Shown here piece by piece: positions 1-8,979 of a stretch of 64,000 nt of DNA. The DNA is from Candidatus Altimarinota bacterium. GTDB lineage: Bacteria; Patescibacteriota; Gracilibacteria; BD1-5; UBA6164. The first letter of the stretch is position 1; the number at the start of each line of letters is the position of its first letter. The position numbers were made by a program, and so were the translations under genes. Where the stretch lies: NCBI GenBank assembly GCA_025210615.1, contig JAOARJ010000002.1:310001-374000 (forward strand). Direction: 5' to 3'. The notes under the pieces are model-generated. The model was not told where the DNA came from and did not search any database. It saw nothing but the letters and a program-made list of their open reading frames with translations.

Positions 1-414
1 TCACTTTATGTTTACATATCTTGTCCAACCTCATCAATCAGTAGTCATATCACAATACACCTTAAAAGGGCTTCCAGCATATCAATCAGGTTTTATATAA
101 TACTCTTTATCTACATCTACTCACTTACCTTTTAAATCTAAACAAGATTTTCATGGGTTAGTAATAGTTCATTCAATATTATCTCATAAGCAAAGTCAAG
201 AGCTATCACAAATTTTTCAAGTTACATATAATTTTCAATTTAATTTTATATCATTAGAACTAACGTCTATTTTATTAGTTAAACTAGAAATACTAGTCCA
301 TGTTGTATTATCTAATACTTCTCAAGAATTTTTGGTCAAACTTATAGCACCAATAAAATTAGCTAAATATATTCAGCCTAAAATTAAACTTAAAAACAAT
401 ATAATTTTCTTCAT
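1..414 (-). CDS. Secreted fibrinogen-like domain protein, paralog 1 (3' end outside window)
   Basis: Read from ATG at 414 to the window edge (138 codons, still open). It starts with a signal peptide (MKKIILFLSLILGG, about residues 1-24). A module shared with three other genes in this window follows (NSGEVLDNTTW ... SLTNKIDV ... IKLNGKLYVTG, residues 29-70). Then comes the start of a fibrinogen C-terminal-like domain with KVYCDMTTDGGGWT near residues 117-130. In known proteins this fold binds sugars or proteins at cell surfaces; the ligand here is unknown. Most glycines are TGA. Nucleotide identity to the copy at 52689-53525 is very high, so the two are recent duplicates or undergo gene conversion. 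Confidence 0.8.
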
Positions 415-469
415 AAATTTTATAAATTTAAATCTTAATTAGCCTGATTATAATGTTTTTTATCTAAAA

Positions 470-504
470 AAGCAAATAAAAAACTCACTATTTCTAGTAA
501 GTTT
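470..504 (-). terminator. Terminator of pilT
   Basis: AAACTYACTA and TAGTRAGTTT arms pair around a 4-nt loop. On the minus strand the hairpin is followed by a T-rich run, just past the pilT stop at 517. Confidence 0.65.
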
Positions 505-516
505 TATAATTTTTTA

Positions 517-1563
517 TTAATAATCTTCTTCAAAATAATTTATATAATCTTCTTCATTTATTAGTCAATCTTCTGCTTTTTTATCAGCATAATTTTTCAT
601 TCTTATCATTCAATCTTGACTTCACATTTCAATATTATTATTAATTTGATTAAACTCTCCAGTTCTTATTAAATTCTTTATTCAACTCGTCATAAACATA
701 AGTTCAAAGATACCAGTTCTTCCCTTTCAATCAGCAGTCTTTATAAGCCTTTGAGATAAAACTCCTGTTAAAATATCAGCTAATTTATACCTCACTGAAT
801 TTTGAATATCTGGTGGAAAAAAGTTTACAAGTCTTGTGATAGTTTGTACACTTCAAGAAGTATGCATAGTCGAAATAACCAAGTGACCAGTTTCAGCTAA
901 TTCCATAGCGGCTTCCACAGTTTCTCTATCTCTCATTTCTCATACTACAATAATATCTGGATCCTCTCTCATTGCTGCTCTTAGAGCTGATTCAAAAGTT
1001 TTACTATCTCTTCAAATTTCTCTTTGTGAAAAAATTGATTTATTATCTTTAAATACAAATTCAACAGGATCTTCTACTGTAAGAATATGTTCATTTCTAG
1101 TTTTATTTATTTCATCTAAAATCGACACCATAGAAGTAGATTTACCTGAACCTGTTGGACCAGTAATCAAAATTAAACCTTGTTTTGCCTTAGTAAATTT
1201 ACTTACTGATTCAGGGAGTCACAATTCTTCAATAGTTTTTGGGTCTCATGCAATTCTTCTCATTACCACTCAAATTTTTCATAATTTAAAAAATGCATTC
1301 ACCCTGAAAGGAGTTCAGTCTGTATGAATATAAGCAAAATCTGCATCTTTATTTTTCATATATTCTCCATAATCTTCTTTATTTCAAGAGAATAATTCTA
1401 AAACCATTTGTTTTATTTTATCACTATCTAATTTACCAGCTTTTTCTACTTTACTTAATGTTCAATTTATTCTAAATCATACACTATCCCCTTCTGTAAG
1501 ATGAATATCTGATGCTTCAGATTTTATTGCATAATCCAAAATAGGAGAAATAAAACTTGCCAT
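517..1563 (-). CDS. pilT: PilT-type twitching motility ATPase
   Basis: A 348-aa secretion-superfamily hexameric ATPase that drives type IV pilus retraction from the cytoplasmic face of the inner membrane. An N-terminal PAS-like region carries the family signature SDIHL (residues 18-22). Walker A GPTGSGKS is at about 135-142, the Asp box TVEDPVEF at about 162-169, Walker B DIIVVGEMRD at about 203-212 and the His box STMHTSG at about 231-237, so the core looks active. Length matches PilT (about 345 aa) and no PilB-type N-terminal domain is present. A second, divergent PilT lies at 11822-12871, and a large pilin at 55966. The C-terminus is lysine- and acid-rich (DKKAEDGLINEEDYINYFEEDY). Confidence 0.93.
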
Positions 1564-1583
1564 ATTTTCTATAATTAAAAACT

Positions 1584-1606
1584 AAAAAGGGACAAAAATC
1601 CCCTTT
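1584..1606 (-). terminator. Hairpin after the acidic protein gene
   Basis: AAAGGGGA and TCCCTTTTT arms with a 6-nt loop. On the minus strand a T-rich run follows. It lies between the acidic gene and pilT, so pilT may need its own promoter or read-through. Confidence 0.5.
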
Positions 1607-1657
1607 ATTCTATTCTATTTTTACTGCAAAATCAAATTTATTTTTAAGTTTTATAAA

Positions 1658-2260
1658 TTATTTTGCTTTTTTCATATCTTCTAAAGATTTTAGATTAACT
1701 TTTATTTTCTTTTCTTCTTCATCAACTTCTTTAATTTCTCATTTAATTGTAGAAATTCTATCATTAAGTTCTTTAACTTGAGCGCTCAATGCATCTACTT
1801 TAGCATTTTTCTTAGTTTTAATAGAATTAATTTCTTCTACTCTTTTTTCTAATTTAGTAGCAGCCTCACTTAAAATAGAAACCATATCTGATCCAGCTGC
1901 GCTAGAATTATCTTCATCATCCCCCCCAAATGAGAAACTACTTTCTTCTTCCATAACTTCTACTTCTTCTGCTTTTTCTTCTTTTTTATCTTCAGCAGAT
2001 TCTCCTCCAAAAGAAAAATCTAAAGTATCTTCCTTTTTTTCTTCATCATCAGAAGAACCTAAATCAAAACTTACTTCTTTAATTTCTTCCTCCTCTTTTT
2101 CTTCAGCTTTTTTATCAGAAGATTCATCATCAAAAGAAATAATTCCAGATTCTTCACTAGAGTCATCATCAAAAGAAATATTTAATTCTTCAGAAGAATT
2201 GTCATCATCTGCGTTTAAAATAAGTAATTCTTCTTCTTTTGTATCATTAGTTTTTGCCAT
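1658..2260 (-). CDS. Acidic low-complexity protein with repeated SFDD/SFGG motifs
   Basis: 200 aa, read from ATG at 2260 through one TGA-Gly to TAA. Residues 25-115 are Asp/Glu/Ser-rich and repeat a short hydrophobic-aromatic unit in an acidic background (ISFDDDSS, ISFDDESS, VSFDLGSS, DFSFGGES, SFSFGGDD). Residues 125-200 are lysine-rich and predicted alpha-helical or coiled coil. No signal peptide or membrane segment is seen, so it is probably cytoplasmic. It lies 94 bp upstream of pilT on the same strand. The repeats resemble short linear docking motifs, but no family is recognised and the function is unknown. Confidence 0.8.
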
Positions 2261-2317
2261 ATCTTGATAATTATTTTTAAAATATTATATAACAAGTATA
2301 ACATAAAAAATTTTTAT

Positions 2318-2345
2318 TTGCAAAAAATTGAACTTTTCATATAAT
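2318..2345 (+). promoter_or_regulatory. Sigma-70-like promoter upstream of ybaB
   Basis: TTGCAA, 16-nt spacer, TATAAT, ending 44 bp before the ybaB start codon. Confidence 0.55.
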
Positions 2346-2389
2346 TTAGTAGCTTGAAAAATAAAATTTAATTATTAAATAAGAAAATT

Positions 2390-2698
2390 ATGGATTATTC
2401 AAAAATGTGAGAATTAATGAAAATGCAACAAGAAATGGCAAAAATTCAAAAAGAATTAGAAAATACTTTAGTTGAATCAGAAGTTGATGGATTAGTAATC
2501 ACTTTTAACTGAAAAATGGAAGTAGAAAAAGTTGAATTTGAAGATACTTCAATTATTGGAAACAAAGAGGCTCTAGAAAAAGCAATATTAGAAGCAACTA
2601 ATAAATGATTAAAAGAATCTCAAAGAATCGCTGGAGAAAGAATGCAAGGAGTTATGCAAGGAATGTGAATTGACCCAAATGCTCTTCCACCTATGTAA
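2390..2698 (+). CDS. ybaB: YbaB/EbfC nucleoid-associated protein
   Basis: 102 aa, the usual length of this family of small dimeric DNA-binding proteins. The N-terminal amphipathic helix (MDYSKMGELMKMQQEMAKIQ) and the central strand/helix core (VDGLVITFNGKMEVEKVEF) match the family. The C-terminal Met- and Gly-rich tail (RMQGVMQGMGIDPNALPPM) is also typical. Several glycines are TGA. In many bacteria the gene sits with recR/dnaX; here it precedes pth. Confidence 0.88.
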
Positions 2699-2724
2699 TA
2701 AAATTAAAGCAATAAATTTAAAAT

Positions 2725-2752
2725 AAAGGAGAAAATAATCACTCCTTTTTTG
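2725..2752 (+). terminator. Terminator between ybaB and pth
   Basis: AAAGGAG and CTCCTTT arms around a 10-nt loop, followed by a T-run. Confidence 0.6.
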
Positions 2753-2790
2753 TATCTAAAAAATTTAATTTTATATCTAAAATTTTTAAT

Positions 2791-3318
2791 ATGAGAATAA
2801 TAATTTGACTTTGAAATCCTGGAACGCAATATGAAAACACTCGTCATAATATTTGATTTATGTTTCTTGATTATTTAGCTGATTATATGGATTTTTCTGA
2901 ATTTAAATATGACAAAAAATTCAACGCTCAAATCGCAACCAGAAACTGCATCTGAAAAAAAACTATTCTAGTAAAACCAGAAACATATATGAATCTAAGT
3001 GGAGAAAGCGCTTTAGCTATCATAAATTTCTATAAACTAGATCCAAAAAATGAGATATTAGTTGTTTATGATGATGTTAGTATGGATTTTTGAAAAATTA
3101 GATTTAGAGAAAAATGAAGCGCTTGATGACATAACTGAATAAAGCATATAAACAAACTTATTTGAGAAGAATATAAGAGAATAAAAATTTGAGTTTGATA
3201 TAATGAAAGATACGAAATGTCTGACTGGGTTTTATCAAAATTTAAAGCGGAAGAAACAAATAAATTAGACGATATTTTTAGTGAAACTATGAAAAAAGTC
3301 TGAGAAGCATTTGAATAA
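2791..3318 (+). CDS. pth: Peptidyl-tRNA hydrolase
   Basis: 175 aa. It hydrolyses peptidyl-tRNA that drops off ribosomes, recycling tRNA. The N-terminal signature GLGNPGTQYENTRHN contains the catalytic His (residue 19). KPETYMNLSG (about 68-77), the YDD Asp near 93-94 and GSAGGHNGIKHI are all at family positions. Several of these conserved glycines are encoded by TGA, which supports code 25. Translation starts at ATG 2791 without a clear Shine-Dalgarno site. It is followed 24 bp later by the nucleosidase gene. Confidence 0.95.
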
Positions 3319-3342
3319 AAAAATTAATAATAATTATAAAAA

Positions 3343-4014
3343 ATGAAAAATATAGCAATAGTAACAGCTATGGAAAGTGAAGCAAATTATATTATAGAAA
3401 AATATAATTTAAAATTAACTCATAAAAAAACTTGAATTTCAATTTTTGAGTGAGAATATAAAAATCATAAAATTATTCTAGCTTTATGTGGTATTTGAAA
3501 AATTTTTGCTACAATTTGAACAACTTATTTATTTGAAAATTATATTTTTGATAAGTTAGTTAATATTTGACTTGCTGGTGGAATTTCCAAAGATAAAAAA
3601 ATAAATATTTGAGATGTATTTTTGCCAAATATTTTTCATCAACACGATTTTTATATACCATTTGATTGAAGCGAAGCTGAAAAGTTACATAATGAAATTA
3701 TATTAAAGCAAATTATTAAATTTGAAGACGATAATTTTAATATTTTTAATAACTGAACTTGTCTTACCTGAGATCAATTTATAGATTCTCCTGAAAAAGT
3801 TTCTCATTTTCAAGAAAAATATAATTGAGATTTAGTTGAAATGGAAGCATATTCTATAGCATCTGTCGCTAGAGAATACCATGCTTTAGATAAACTTATA
3901 ATGATAAAATGAATTTGCGATAATGGAACAGAATCAGCTGATACAGATTTGAAAACAAATTTAGATTTAGCAATGAAAAATAGTTTATTAGTATTAGAAA
4001 AAGTCTTTAGTTAG
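3343..4014 (+). CDS. MTA/SAH nucleosidase-like purine nucleoside phosphorylase family protein
   Basis: 223 aa of the PNP/UDP family. These enzymes cleave methylthioadenosine or S-adenosylhomocysteine in methyl-donor salvage. Seen: N-terminal IAIVTAMESEA with the usual catalytic Glu region, CGIGK (substrate loop), NIGLAGGI, TGDQFI, and VEMEAYSIASVA where the Met-Glu binds ribose. KGICDNG replaces the usual RxxSD segment, so the exact substrate is uncertain. It ends in TAG. It probably forms one transcription unit with pth. Confidence 0.8.
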
Positions 4015-4022
4015 ACTTTTTT
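3998..4022 (+). terminator. Terminator of the nucleosidase gene
   Basis: AAAAGTCT and AGACTTTT arms surround the TAG stop and are followed by T-rich sequence. Confidence 0.65.
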
Positions 4023-4042
4023 ATTTTATTTAGAAATAAATT

Positions 4043-4070
4043 TTGTGTTTTAAAAAAAATTATATATAAT
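4043..4070 (+). promoter_or_regulatory. Promoter of tRNA-Arg
   Basis: TTGTGT, 16-nt spacer, TATAAT, ending 20 bp before the tRNA. Confidence 0.55.
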
Positions 4071-4090
4071 ACTTTAGCTAAATATTTTAT

Positions 4091-4167
4091 AAGGGCTTAG
4101 CTTAATTGAAAGAGTGTCTGGTTTCCGAAGCTAGAAAGCGTAGGTTCAATTCCTACAGCCCTTGCCA
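4091..4167 (+). tRNA. tRNA-Arg, anticodon CCG (likely)
   Basis: A full cloverleaf. The acceptor AAGGGCT pairs with AGCCCTT, followed by G and an encoded CCA. The T arm is GTAGG-TTCAATT-CCTAC. The anticodon stem CTGGT/GCTAG (two wobble pairs) encloses loop TTCCGAA, giving CCG at 4125-4127. The D arm is weak, with one extra base before the anticodon stem. The last 7 nt belong to a 53-bp repeat that recurs at 11534, so this tRNA is an integration site. Confidence 0.75.
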
Positions 4168-4213
4168 AAAAGAAATTAATAGCACAGACCATCGTCAAGA
4201 TGGTCTTATTTTT
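4161..4213 (+). repeat. Left direct repeat (putative attL) in the tRNA-Arg 3' end
   Basis: 53 bp starting with CTTGCCA of the tRNA and including its terminator hairpin (AGACCATC / GATGGTCT plus T-run). It is identical to 11534-11586. Weaker similarity continues for about 20 bp (TTAATAAT..GGAAA). Confidence 0.85.
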
Positions 4214-4259
4214 AGTTTAATAATCAGGAAAATCAATTTTTAACTTTTACAGATTTTCT

Positions 4260-4649
4260 TTATATTTTTAACTTTTTTCATAAAAAAGTAGTAATTCCTG
4301 ACTCCCTATTTCTAATTTTTCTCAAACTTTTTTTTATTTTCACCTTTGTTATCAATAAAATTAAAGGTTCAATTCCTATCTCCCCTATTCAAAATAATTG
4401 AATTTTTATAAAAGGAAATAAATAAACATCTCATAATTTTAATTCATCTTTATATCAATCATAATAATCAGATATATTTAAAATCATATTATCAGGAATA
4501 TTTTCTTCTTTAAACATCTTTTGTAAAAAAGTGTTTATAACCTGCCTTCCATTTTTTTCTCAAGTTTGTGTTCTTAAAATAAAAAAAGAAGCATAAACTT
4601 TAGATAGACAAATCTCCAATATTTCTTTTTTATTCTCTTCATTTACCAC
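4260..4649 (-). CDS. Hypothetical protein of the integrated element
   Basis: 129 aa from GTG at 4649. The first 85 residues look coding, with TGA-Gly at plausible sites (QTGEKNGRQ, YYDGYKDELKLGDVYLFPF). The C-terminal third runs through AT-rich sequence that carries a tRNA T-arm fragment at 4365, so the natural end may have been lost or replaced at the integration junction. No family is recognised. It lies downstream of the broken terminase gene on the same strand. Confidence 0.4.
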
Positions 4650-4856
4650 TTAACTTTAAATAAGATTTTTTAACCATATAAAAAAATTTAGAAAATAATA
4701 TATAACAAGTATATACTATATCCCTAAAAACCAAGAGGTTAAAATTTAATTTTTTATATATACGAAAATTAAATTAATTAAATATTTTTTTACTCCCCTA
4801 AACTTCCTCAATCAAGAATATAAGCCGCAAATTCATCCAATAATTTTAAATTATCT

Positions 4857-5755
4857 CTACTCCCATCCTGCTAAATAAGAACACAATTTATCAAATTCTT
4901 CTGGATTTTTTTCCAAATATTTTATCCATTCATCTTGTTCTTTCTTCTCTTTTTTAGTCATAGTTTCAACCTCTTCATCCCTATCTACAAGCAAAAATTC
5001 TTGTTTCCAAGTATTCAAATCTGTAGAATTTTGTAGATTTTCAACTTGAGTTTTGTTATATTTTTGTATCCACAAAATTTTATTTTTATTATCTAAAAGC
5101 GGAAATTTTAATGTACTAAATTTTTTTTCTTTGGTTAAAAAATCTTGATAAGAGAAAATTTTTCCATAAAATCACTGTAACAAAATAATTGCGTTTTTTG
5201 CTTTAAAAAAGGCAATAAATATAGTTTCAAATTCTGCAAATATTTATGCGTTTCATTCAAATTATTTTGAAAATTTGTGCAGAAAATAGCATCATAGTTT
5301 CCTCTCAAATAAGCTAAATTATCAAAGTTTTCAATATCTATTTTTTGTTTTTTAATTATTTTTATTTCTTCATCAAAATCTTTATTTAAGAATTCATTTT
5401 TTTTTAATTCTTCTGCGATATTTTTTATGATTTTTTTACTATATTTTATGGTTTTTGATAGAAAAATTATTTTCTTATTATTTAAAAGTAACCATATTGG
5501 ATAAGCTAAAAGTAAAATTTTATAGATATCATTTCAAGAAAATGAAATTATATTTAGTGGTTTTTTGGCTTTTTGTAATCGTTTTATTAATTTATAATGA
5601 AAATCATTAAATTCATGGTAAGAGTTTTGAGTGAAATACAACTCAAAAAATAAGTAAAAACTTTCTTTAGTTAAGGCTTTTCTAAGCGGTAAATCAGTGG
5701 ATATTTTTTTTATTTCATCTTTCGTAAAAAGTTTTTTGTTTTGTCTTTTTTTCAA
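4857..5755 (-). pseudogene. Terminase large subunit, frameshifted and with degenerate Walker A
   Basis: Two overlapping frames together give one terminase. The first runs from ATG 5755 to TAA at 5135 (206 aa; AYPIWLLLNNKKIIFLSKT resembles the post-Walker A segment of phage terminase ATPases). The second covers roughly 5240-4857 and ends in TAG (FPLLDNKNKILWIQKYN, then WKQEFLLVD, typical of the end of the ATPase domain). In intact enzymes a GSGKS-type P-loop precedes the AYPIW-like segment; here it reads ISFSGNDIYK, so ATP binding is probably lost. The nuclease domain is short or absent. Frameshift plus lost P-loop argues for decay rather than a sequencing error. Confidence 0.7.
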
Positions 5756-5777
5756 TATTTTTAATTAATTTTTTAAA

Positions 5778-6167
5778 TTATTTTGTCAGTTTTGTTAATA
5801 TTTTTTGGTACAAATTTTCATCTTTAGTATTTGGCTTCTTTGCTGGCTTTTCAAGTCATTTTTTATGTCAATATCACTCGTGATTATTATTCAGCCAATA
5901 ATAAATTGCTCATGGATTTTTAGCTTGTACAAGTCAAAGTAAATTCGTTTCAGCGATGTCATTTATAAACTTTTTTCCTCTATATATAGCCATTTTCGTA
6001 TCATATTTAAAATCTTCATCATCTTCTCTCCGACGGTAAAAAGTGCTTCTTGCAAGTCCACATTTTTGGCATGCAACCTGGATTATTGGATATTTATGTA
6101 AAGTTTCAATTATGTCATTTTTTTTATCTTGCATCCGTTTGTCGTTTCAAGTTAATTTTTTTATCAT
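5778..6167 (-). CDS. Terminase small subunit-like / phBC6A51-type HTH protein
   Basis: 129 aa, directly upstream of the large-subunit remnant. An N-terminal helix-turn-helix (IIQVACQKCGLARSTFYRRR, residues 28-47) is followed by the region found in small terminases (IYRGKKFINDIAETNLLG, then NPGAIYYWLNNNH), which recognises phage DNA for packaging. Five glycines are TGA. Gene order TerS-TerL is the standard packaging order. It appears intact although its partner is broken. Confidence 0.7.
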
Positions 6168-6470
6168 TAATTTTTGTTATTTTTTTATCTTATAAAATTT
6201 TATTTTCTCTTCTTATTGTTTATTAAAAATTAAAATATTTTTAGTTTACTTTTTGATTTCGTTTAGCCTTATTTTATCCTTTTATTATCTTCTTTTTATA
6301 ATTTCATTAGACTACAAAATACCCTTGTGTATATATCTTATTTAGGTAGTTTTACTTGTCAAGTTTTTTTGTGGTTTTAAGAAAAATTTAATTTTTTATT
6401 TTTTCTTGCAATATTTTCTGTATAATTAGAGTATTAATTATCAGATAAAATATTATTTAATTTTTAATTG
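6168..6470. other. Intergenic region between divergent terminase and sigma-factor genes
   Basis: 303 bp, very AT-rich, with no supported ORF. Its last 65 bp hold the putative ECF promoter of the sigma gene (6407-6436). Nothing else is recognised. Confidence 0.6.
6407..6436 (+). promoter_or_regulatory. Putative ECF-sigma promoter (autoregulatory)
   Basis: TGCAATATTTT, exactly 10 nt, then AGAGTATTA, 34 bp before the sigma start. The same two blocks with the same 10-nt gap occur at 7950-7979 before the secreted coiled-coil gene. Shared by two genes of one cluster, this fits -35 and -10 elements of the sigma factor encoded here. Confidence 0.6.
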
Positions 6471-7037
6471 ATGTTTAAAATATTATTTTGACAGCAGCAA
6501 TCATTTGAAATAATGATTGAAAAAGCTCAAAATTATGATAAAAAATGACTTGAATATATCTATGATAATTTTTCAGATAAAATCTATAAATATATTTTTA
6601 GAAGAGTAAATAACCTAGAAGATGCTGAAAATATAACAAGTATTGTTTGGGAGAGAATTTGTAAATATATTACTAAATTTAACTGAAATAGTAAAGAAAG
6701 ATTCGAAGCTTGGATTATTACCATTTCAAAAAATCAAATTAGCTCATATTATTCAAAAAATAGGATACAAAGTGAATGATTAGAGGAATATCAAGATTTC
6801 AAAGATGAGAATTTAACTCCTGATAAAGTTGCAATAAATAATTCATCACAAGAGTATTTATTAAAAATATTAAATAAACTTCCTGAAAAACAAAGTGAAT
6901 GTATAAAGCTTAAATATTTTGACTGATATAAGAATAAAGAAATTGCAAATATTTTATGAATAAAAGAGCCTTCAGTGGCTTCAAACCTTAATAGAGGATT
7001 AGAAAAAATCAAACTTATTTTAGAAAATAATTATTAA
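6471..7037 (+). CDS. ECF-type RNA polymerase sigma factor (pair 1)
   Basis: 188 aa. The sigma-70 region 2 helix (YIYDNFSDKIYKYIFRRVNNLEDAENIT, residues about 30-57) and region 4 helix-turn-helix (LPEKQSECIKLK ... GYKNKEIANILGIKEPSVASNLNRGLEKIK, about 137-180) are present, while regions 1 and 3 are missing, as in ECF sigmas. Four bases separate it from a membrane protein that is the likely anti-sigma factor. A matching motif precedes both this gene and the 8022 gene. It lies inside the prophage-like segment, so it could be cargo. Confidence 0.85.
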
Positions 7038-7040
7038 ATT

Positions 7041-7919
7041 ATGACAAAAAATATTAAAAAAAATCTCAAAGAAATATGAGATAATACTCCAAAAATGAGT
7101 AAACATTATAACACATATTTGAAAAATAAAGTTCTTAGTTACGCTAATAAAGAAGAGAAAAAAAATATATTTGATATTAATATTTTATTTAAATTATCAT
7201 CTGTTGCACTTGTATTTTTAATTGTATTTAATGTCTTTTTTATGGGATTTTCTAGTGATGATTTTATCGCTAAGGCTTATGAATATCACAAAGAAAAATC
7301 TCAAAATAGTATTACTTACCAATATATAAAAGAGATTTATAAGAGAAACGAAAATAGCAAGCCTCAAGTAACAAAAACGAAAGAATATTTCTTAAATCAG
7401 AAAAATTTATACATCAAAGAATTTGATTTTTGATGAGATATTACTCAAATGTTTGACTGAGAATTATTTTATTCAAATAATCAATATCTAGATAATAAAT
7501 TTTATGAAATAGAAAATATTGAAGAAATTAAAAGAAAAAATAGAGAATCTAAAGTGGAAGAAAAAAGAGCTCTTAGTATCTATGATGCAGTTCTAGATTT
7601 ATCAAAAACAACTTGAGAAACAGCTTTAGATTATTTAGAAACAAGTGATAAACTTACTTTTGATAAAAAAGTAGATAATATTGCAATTTATAAAATAACA
7701 AGTTGAATCAATGTTGAAGAAATTCATTTTGATACAAAAACTTATAAAATAATAAAAATTTTAAGCTATTATTATAATTGAAATTGAGAAAGAGAAAATA
7801 TTTTAGAAAAACAAATTCAAACTGAATACATCAATAAAACAGAAGAAGAAAAAATATTTGATTATCAAAAATATAATTTAAAACCAACAAATATTATCTA
7901 TAAGAAAAGAGCTAAATAA
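7041..7919 (+). CDS. Putative anti-sigma factor, single-pass membrane protein
   Basis: 292 aa, starting 4 bp after the sigma stop. Residues 1-48 are cytoplasmic and charged, about 49-72 form one membrane helix (LSSVALVFLIVFNVFFMG), and the rest is predicted outside. That topology (cytosolic sigma-binding part, one helix, extracytoplasmic sensor) and its position are the only grounds for the anti-sigma call; no zinc-binding HxxxCxxC motif is present. The outer part has alternating strand/helix character (YIKEFDFGGDITQMFDGELFY), reminiscent of LolA-like sensor domains, but this is weak. Confidence 0.55.
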
Positions 7920-7931
7920 AGCTCTTTTTTT
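7906..7931 (+). terminator. Terminator of the sigma/anti-sigma operon
   Basis: AAGAGCT and AGCTCTT arms across the stop codon, followed by seven Ts. Confidence 0.75.
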
Positions 7932-7949
7932 GTTATTTCTTAATTTTTA

Positions 7950-7979
7950 TGCAATATTTTTTAAGCTATCAGAGTATTA
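7950..7979 (+). promoter_or_regulatory. Second copy of the putative ECF promoter
   Basis: TGCAATATTTT-N10-AGAGTATTA, matching 6407-6436 in both blocks and in spacing while the spacer itself differs. It lies 42 bp before the start of the secreted protein gene. Confidence 0.6.
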
Positions 7980-8021
7980 GCTAATGTAACTTATTTTAAT
8001 TTATTATTAATTTTTTATCTT

Positions 8022-8894
8022 ATGAAAAATACAAAAAAAGTTATAGCTAGTGTTTTATTATCTAGCATGTTATTAACAACATCTTCTGCATTAGCCAATA
8101 GTACAAATACTACTACTGAAAATGACAATAGTGTAATAGAAAGTGTTCAAGTTCAAGTTTGGGCAGGACAATTTAGAGAAACTTTAGAAAAAGTAAATCT
8201 TTGGATTGAAAATAATGAAAGAAAATATAATCTTGATTATAGTGATGTAAAAGACAGCTTAAGAGATGTATCTTCTAGAACTCACAATGTTCAAACTGAA
8301 GCTGATTTAAAAGATTTATATGGTGAAGCAAATAGATTATTCGTCCCTATTTATAAAAAAGTTCGTTCTTTAGGATGATATAACTATTATCAAACAAAAA
8401 AACCAAAAGTTAATACTTTTAAGCAAGAAAAAACTAAATTTATTAACAAAATAAAATCTGCTATAAATTGGGGCAGAGAAGAAGGTGAAAAAGAAAATAA
8501 AAACTTTTCAAGTGAAATTTCTAAATTAGAAAGAACTTTAAAAAAAGCTGAAAATTCTAAAAAAGTGGATGATTTAAAATCATTACAACAAGATTTGGAT
8601 AATGTTTATAAAGCTATTACTGGTAGAGAAGTAAAAAGAAATCAAGTTAAAACTCAAACTAGTAAAAATAATACTAAAAAAGAAAATAAACAATCATATT
8701 TATCAAAAAGAATATCTAATTTAAAAACAAATATCAAATCTACAATTGAATATTTTGAATGATTAGATAGAGATTTATCAAATGAAATAGCGAAATTAAA
8801 TGATTTGTATAATAAAGCAGATAAAACAAATAATGATAACGATGTAAAATCAATTTATCAAGAATTAGCAACAATTCAAGATTCTATTAAGTAA
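8022..8894 (+). CDS. Secreted helical coiled-coil protein, likely ECF-sigma target
   Basis: 290 aa. A clear signal peptide (MKNTKKVIASVLLSSMLLTTSSALA, cleavage after about residue 25) precedes a mature protein that is almost entirely charged alpha helix with heptad character (FRETLEKVNLWIENNERKYN; KISNLKTNIKSTIEYFEGLD). No catalytic motif is seen. Most glycines are GGN rather than TGA, as in the highly expressed genes of the window, suggesting high expression. With the shared promoter motif upstream, it is probably an abundant envelope or stress-response protein. It is transcribed alone and ends in a strong terminator. Confidence 0.8.
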
Positions 8895-8931
8895 AAAAGA
8901 CATTGAAAATTACCATTTTTAAGTCATCATT

Positions 8932-8970
8932 TAAAGTAATATTTTAAAACAATATTACTTTATTTTTTAA
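8932..8970 (+). terminator. Terminator of the secreted coiled-coil gene
   Basis: AAAGTAATATT and AATATTACTTT arms (11 bp) with a short loop and T-rich tail, ending 10 bp before the next start codon. Confidence 0.75.
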
Positions 8971-8979
8971 TTAAATTTT

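Noticed and set aside
4091-4167. This tRNA as the tRNA-Gly(UCA) that decodes TGA
   Set aside because: The 7-nt anticodon loop reads TTCCGAA, giving CCG; UCA is not obtainable under any sensible folding.
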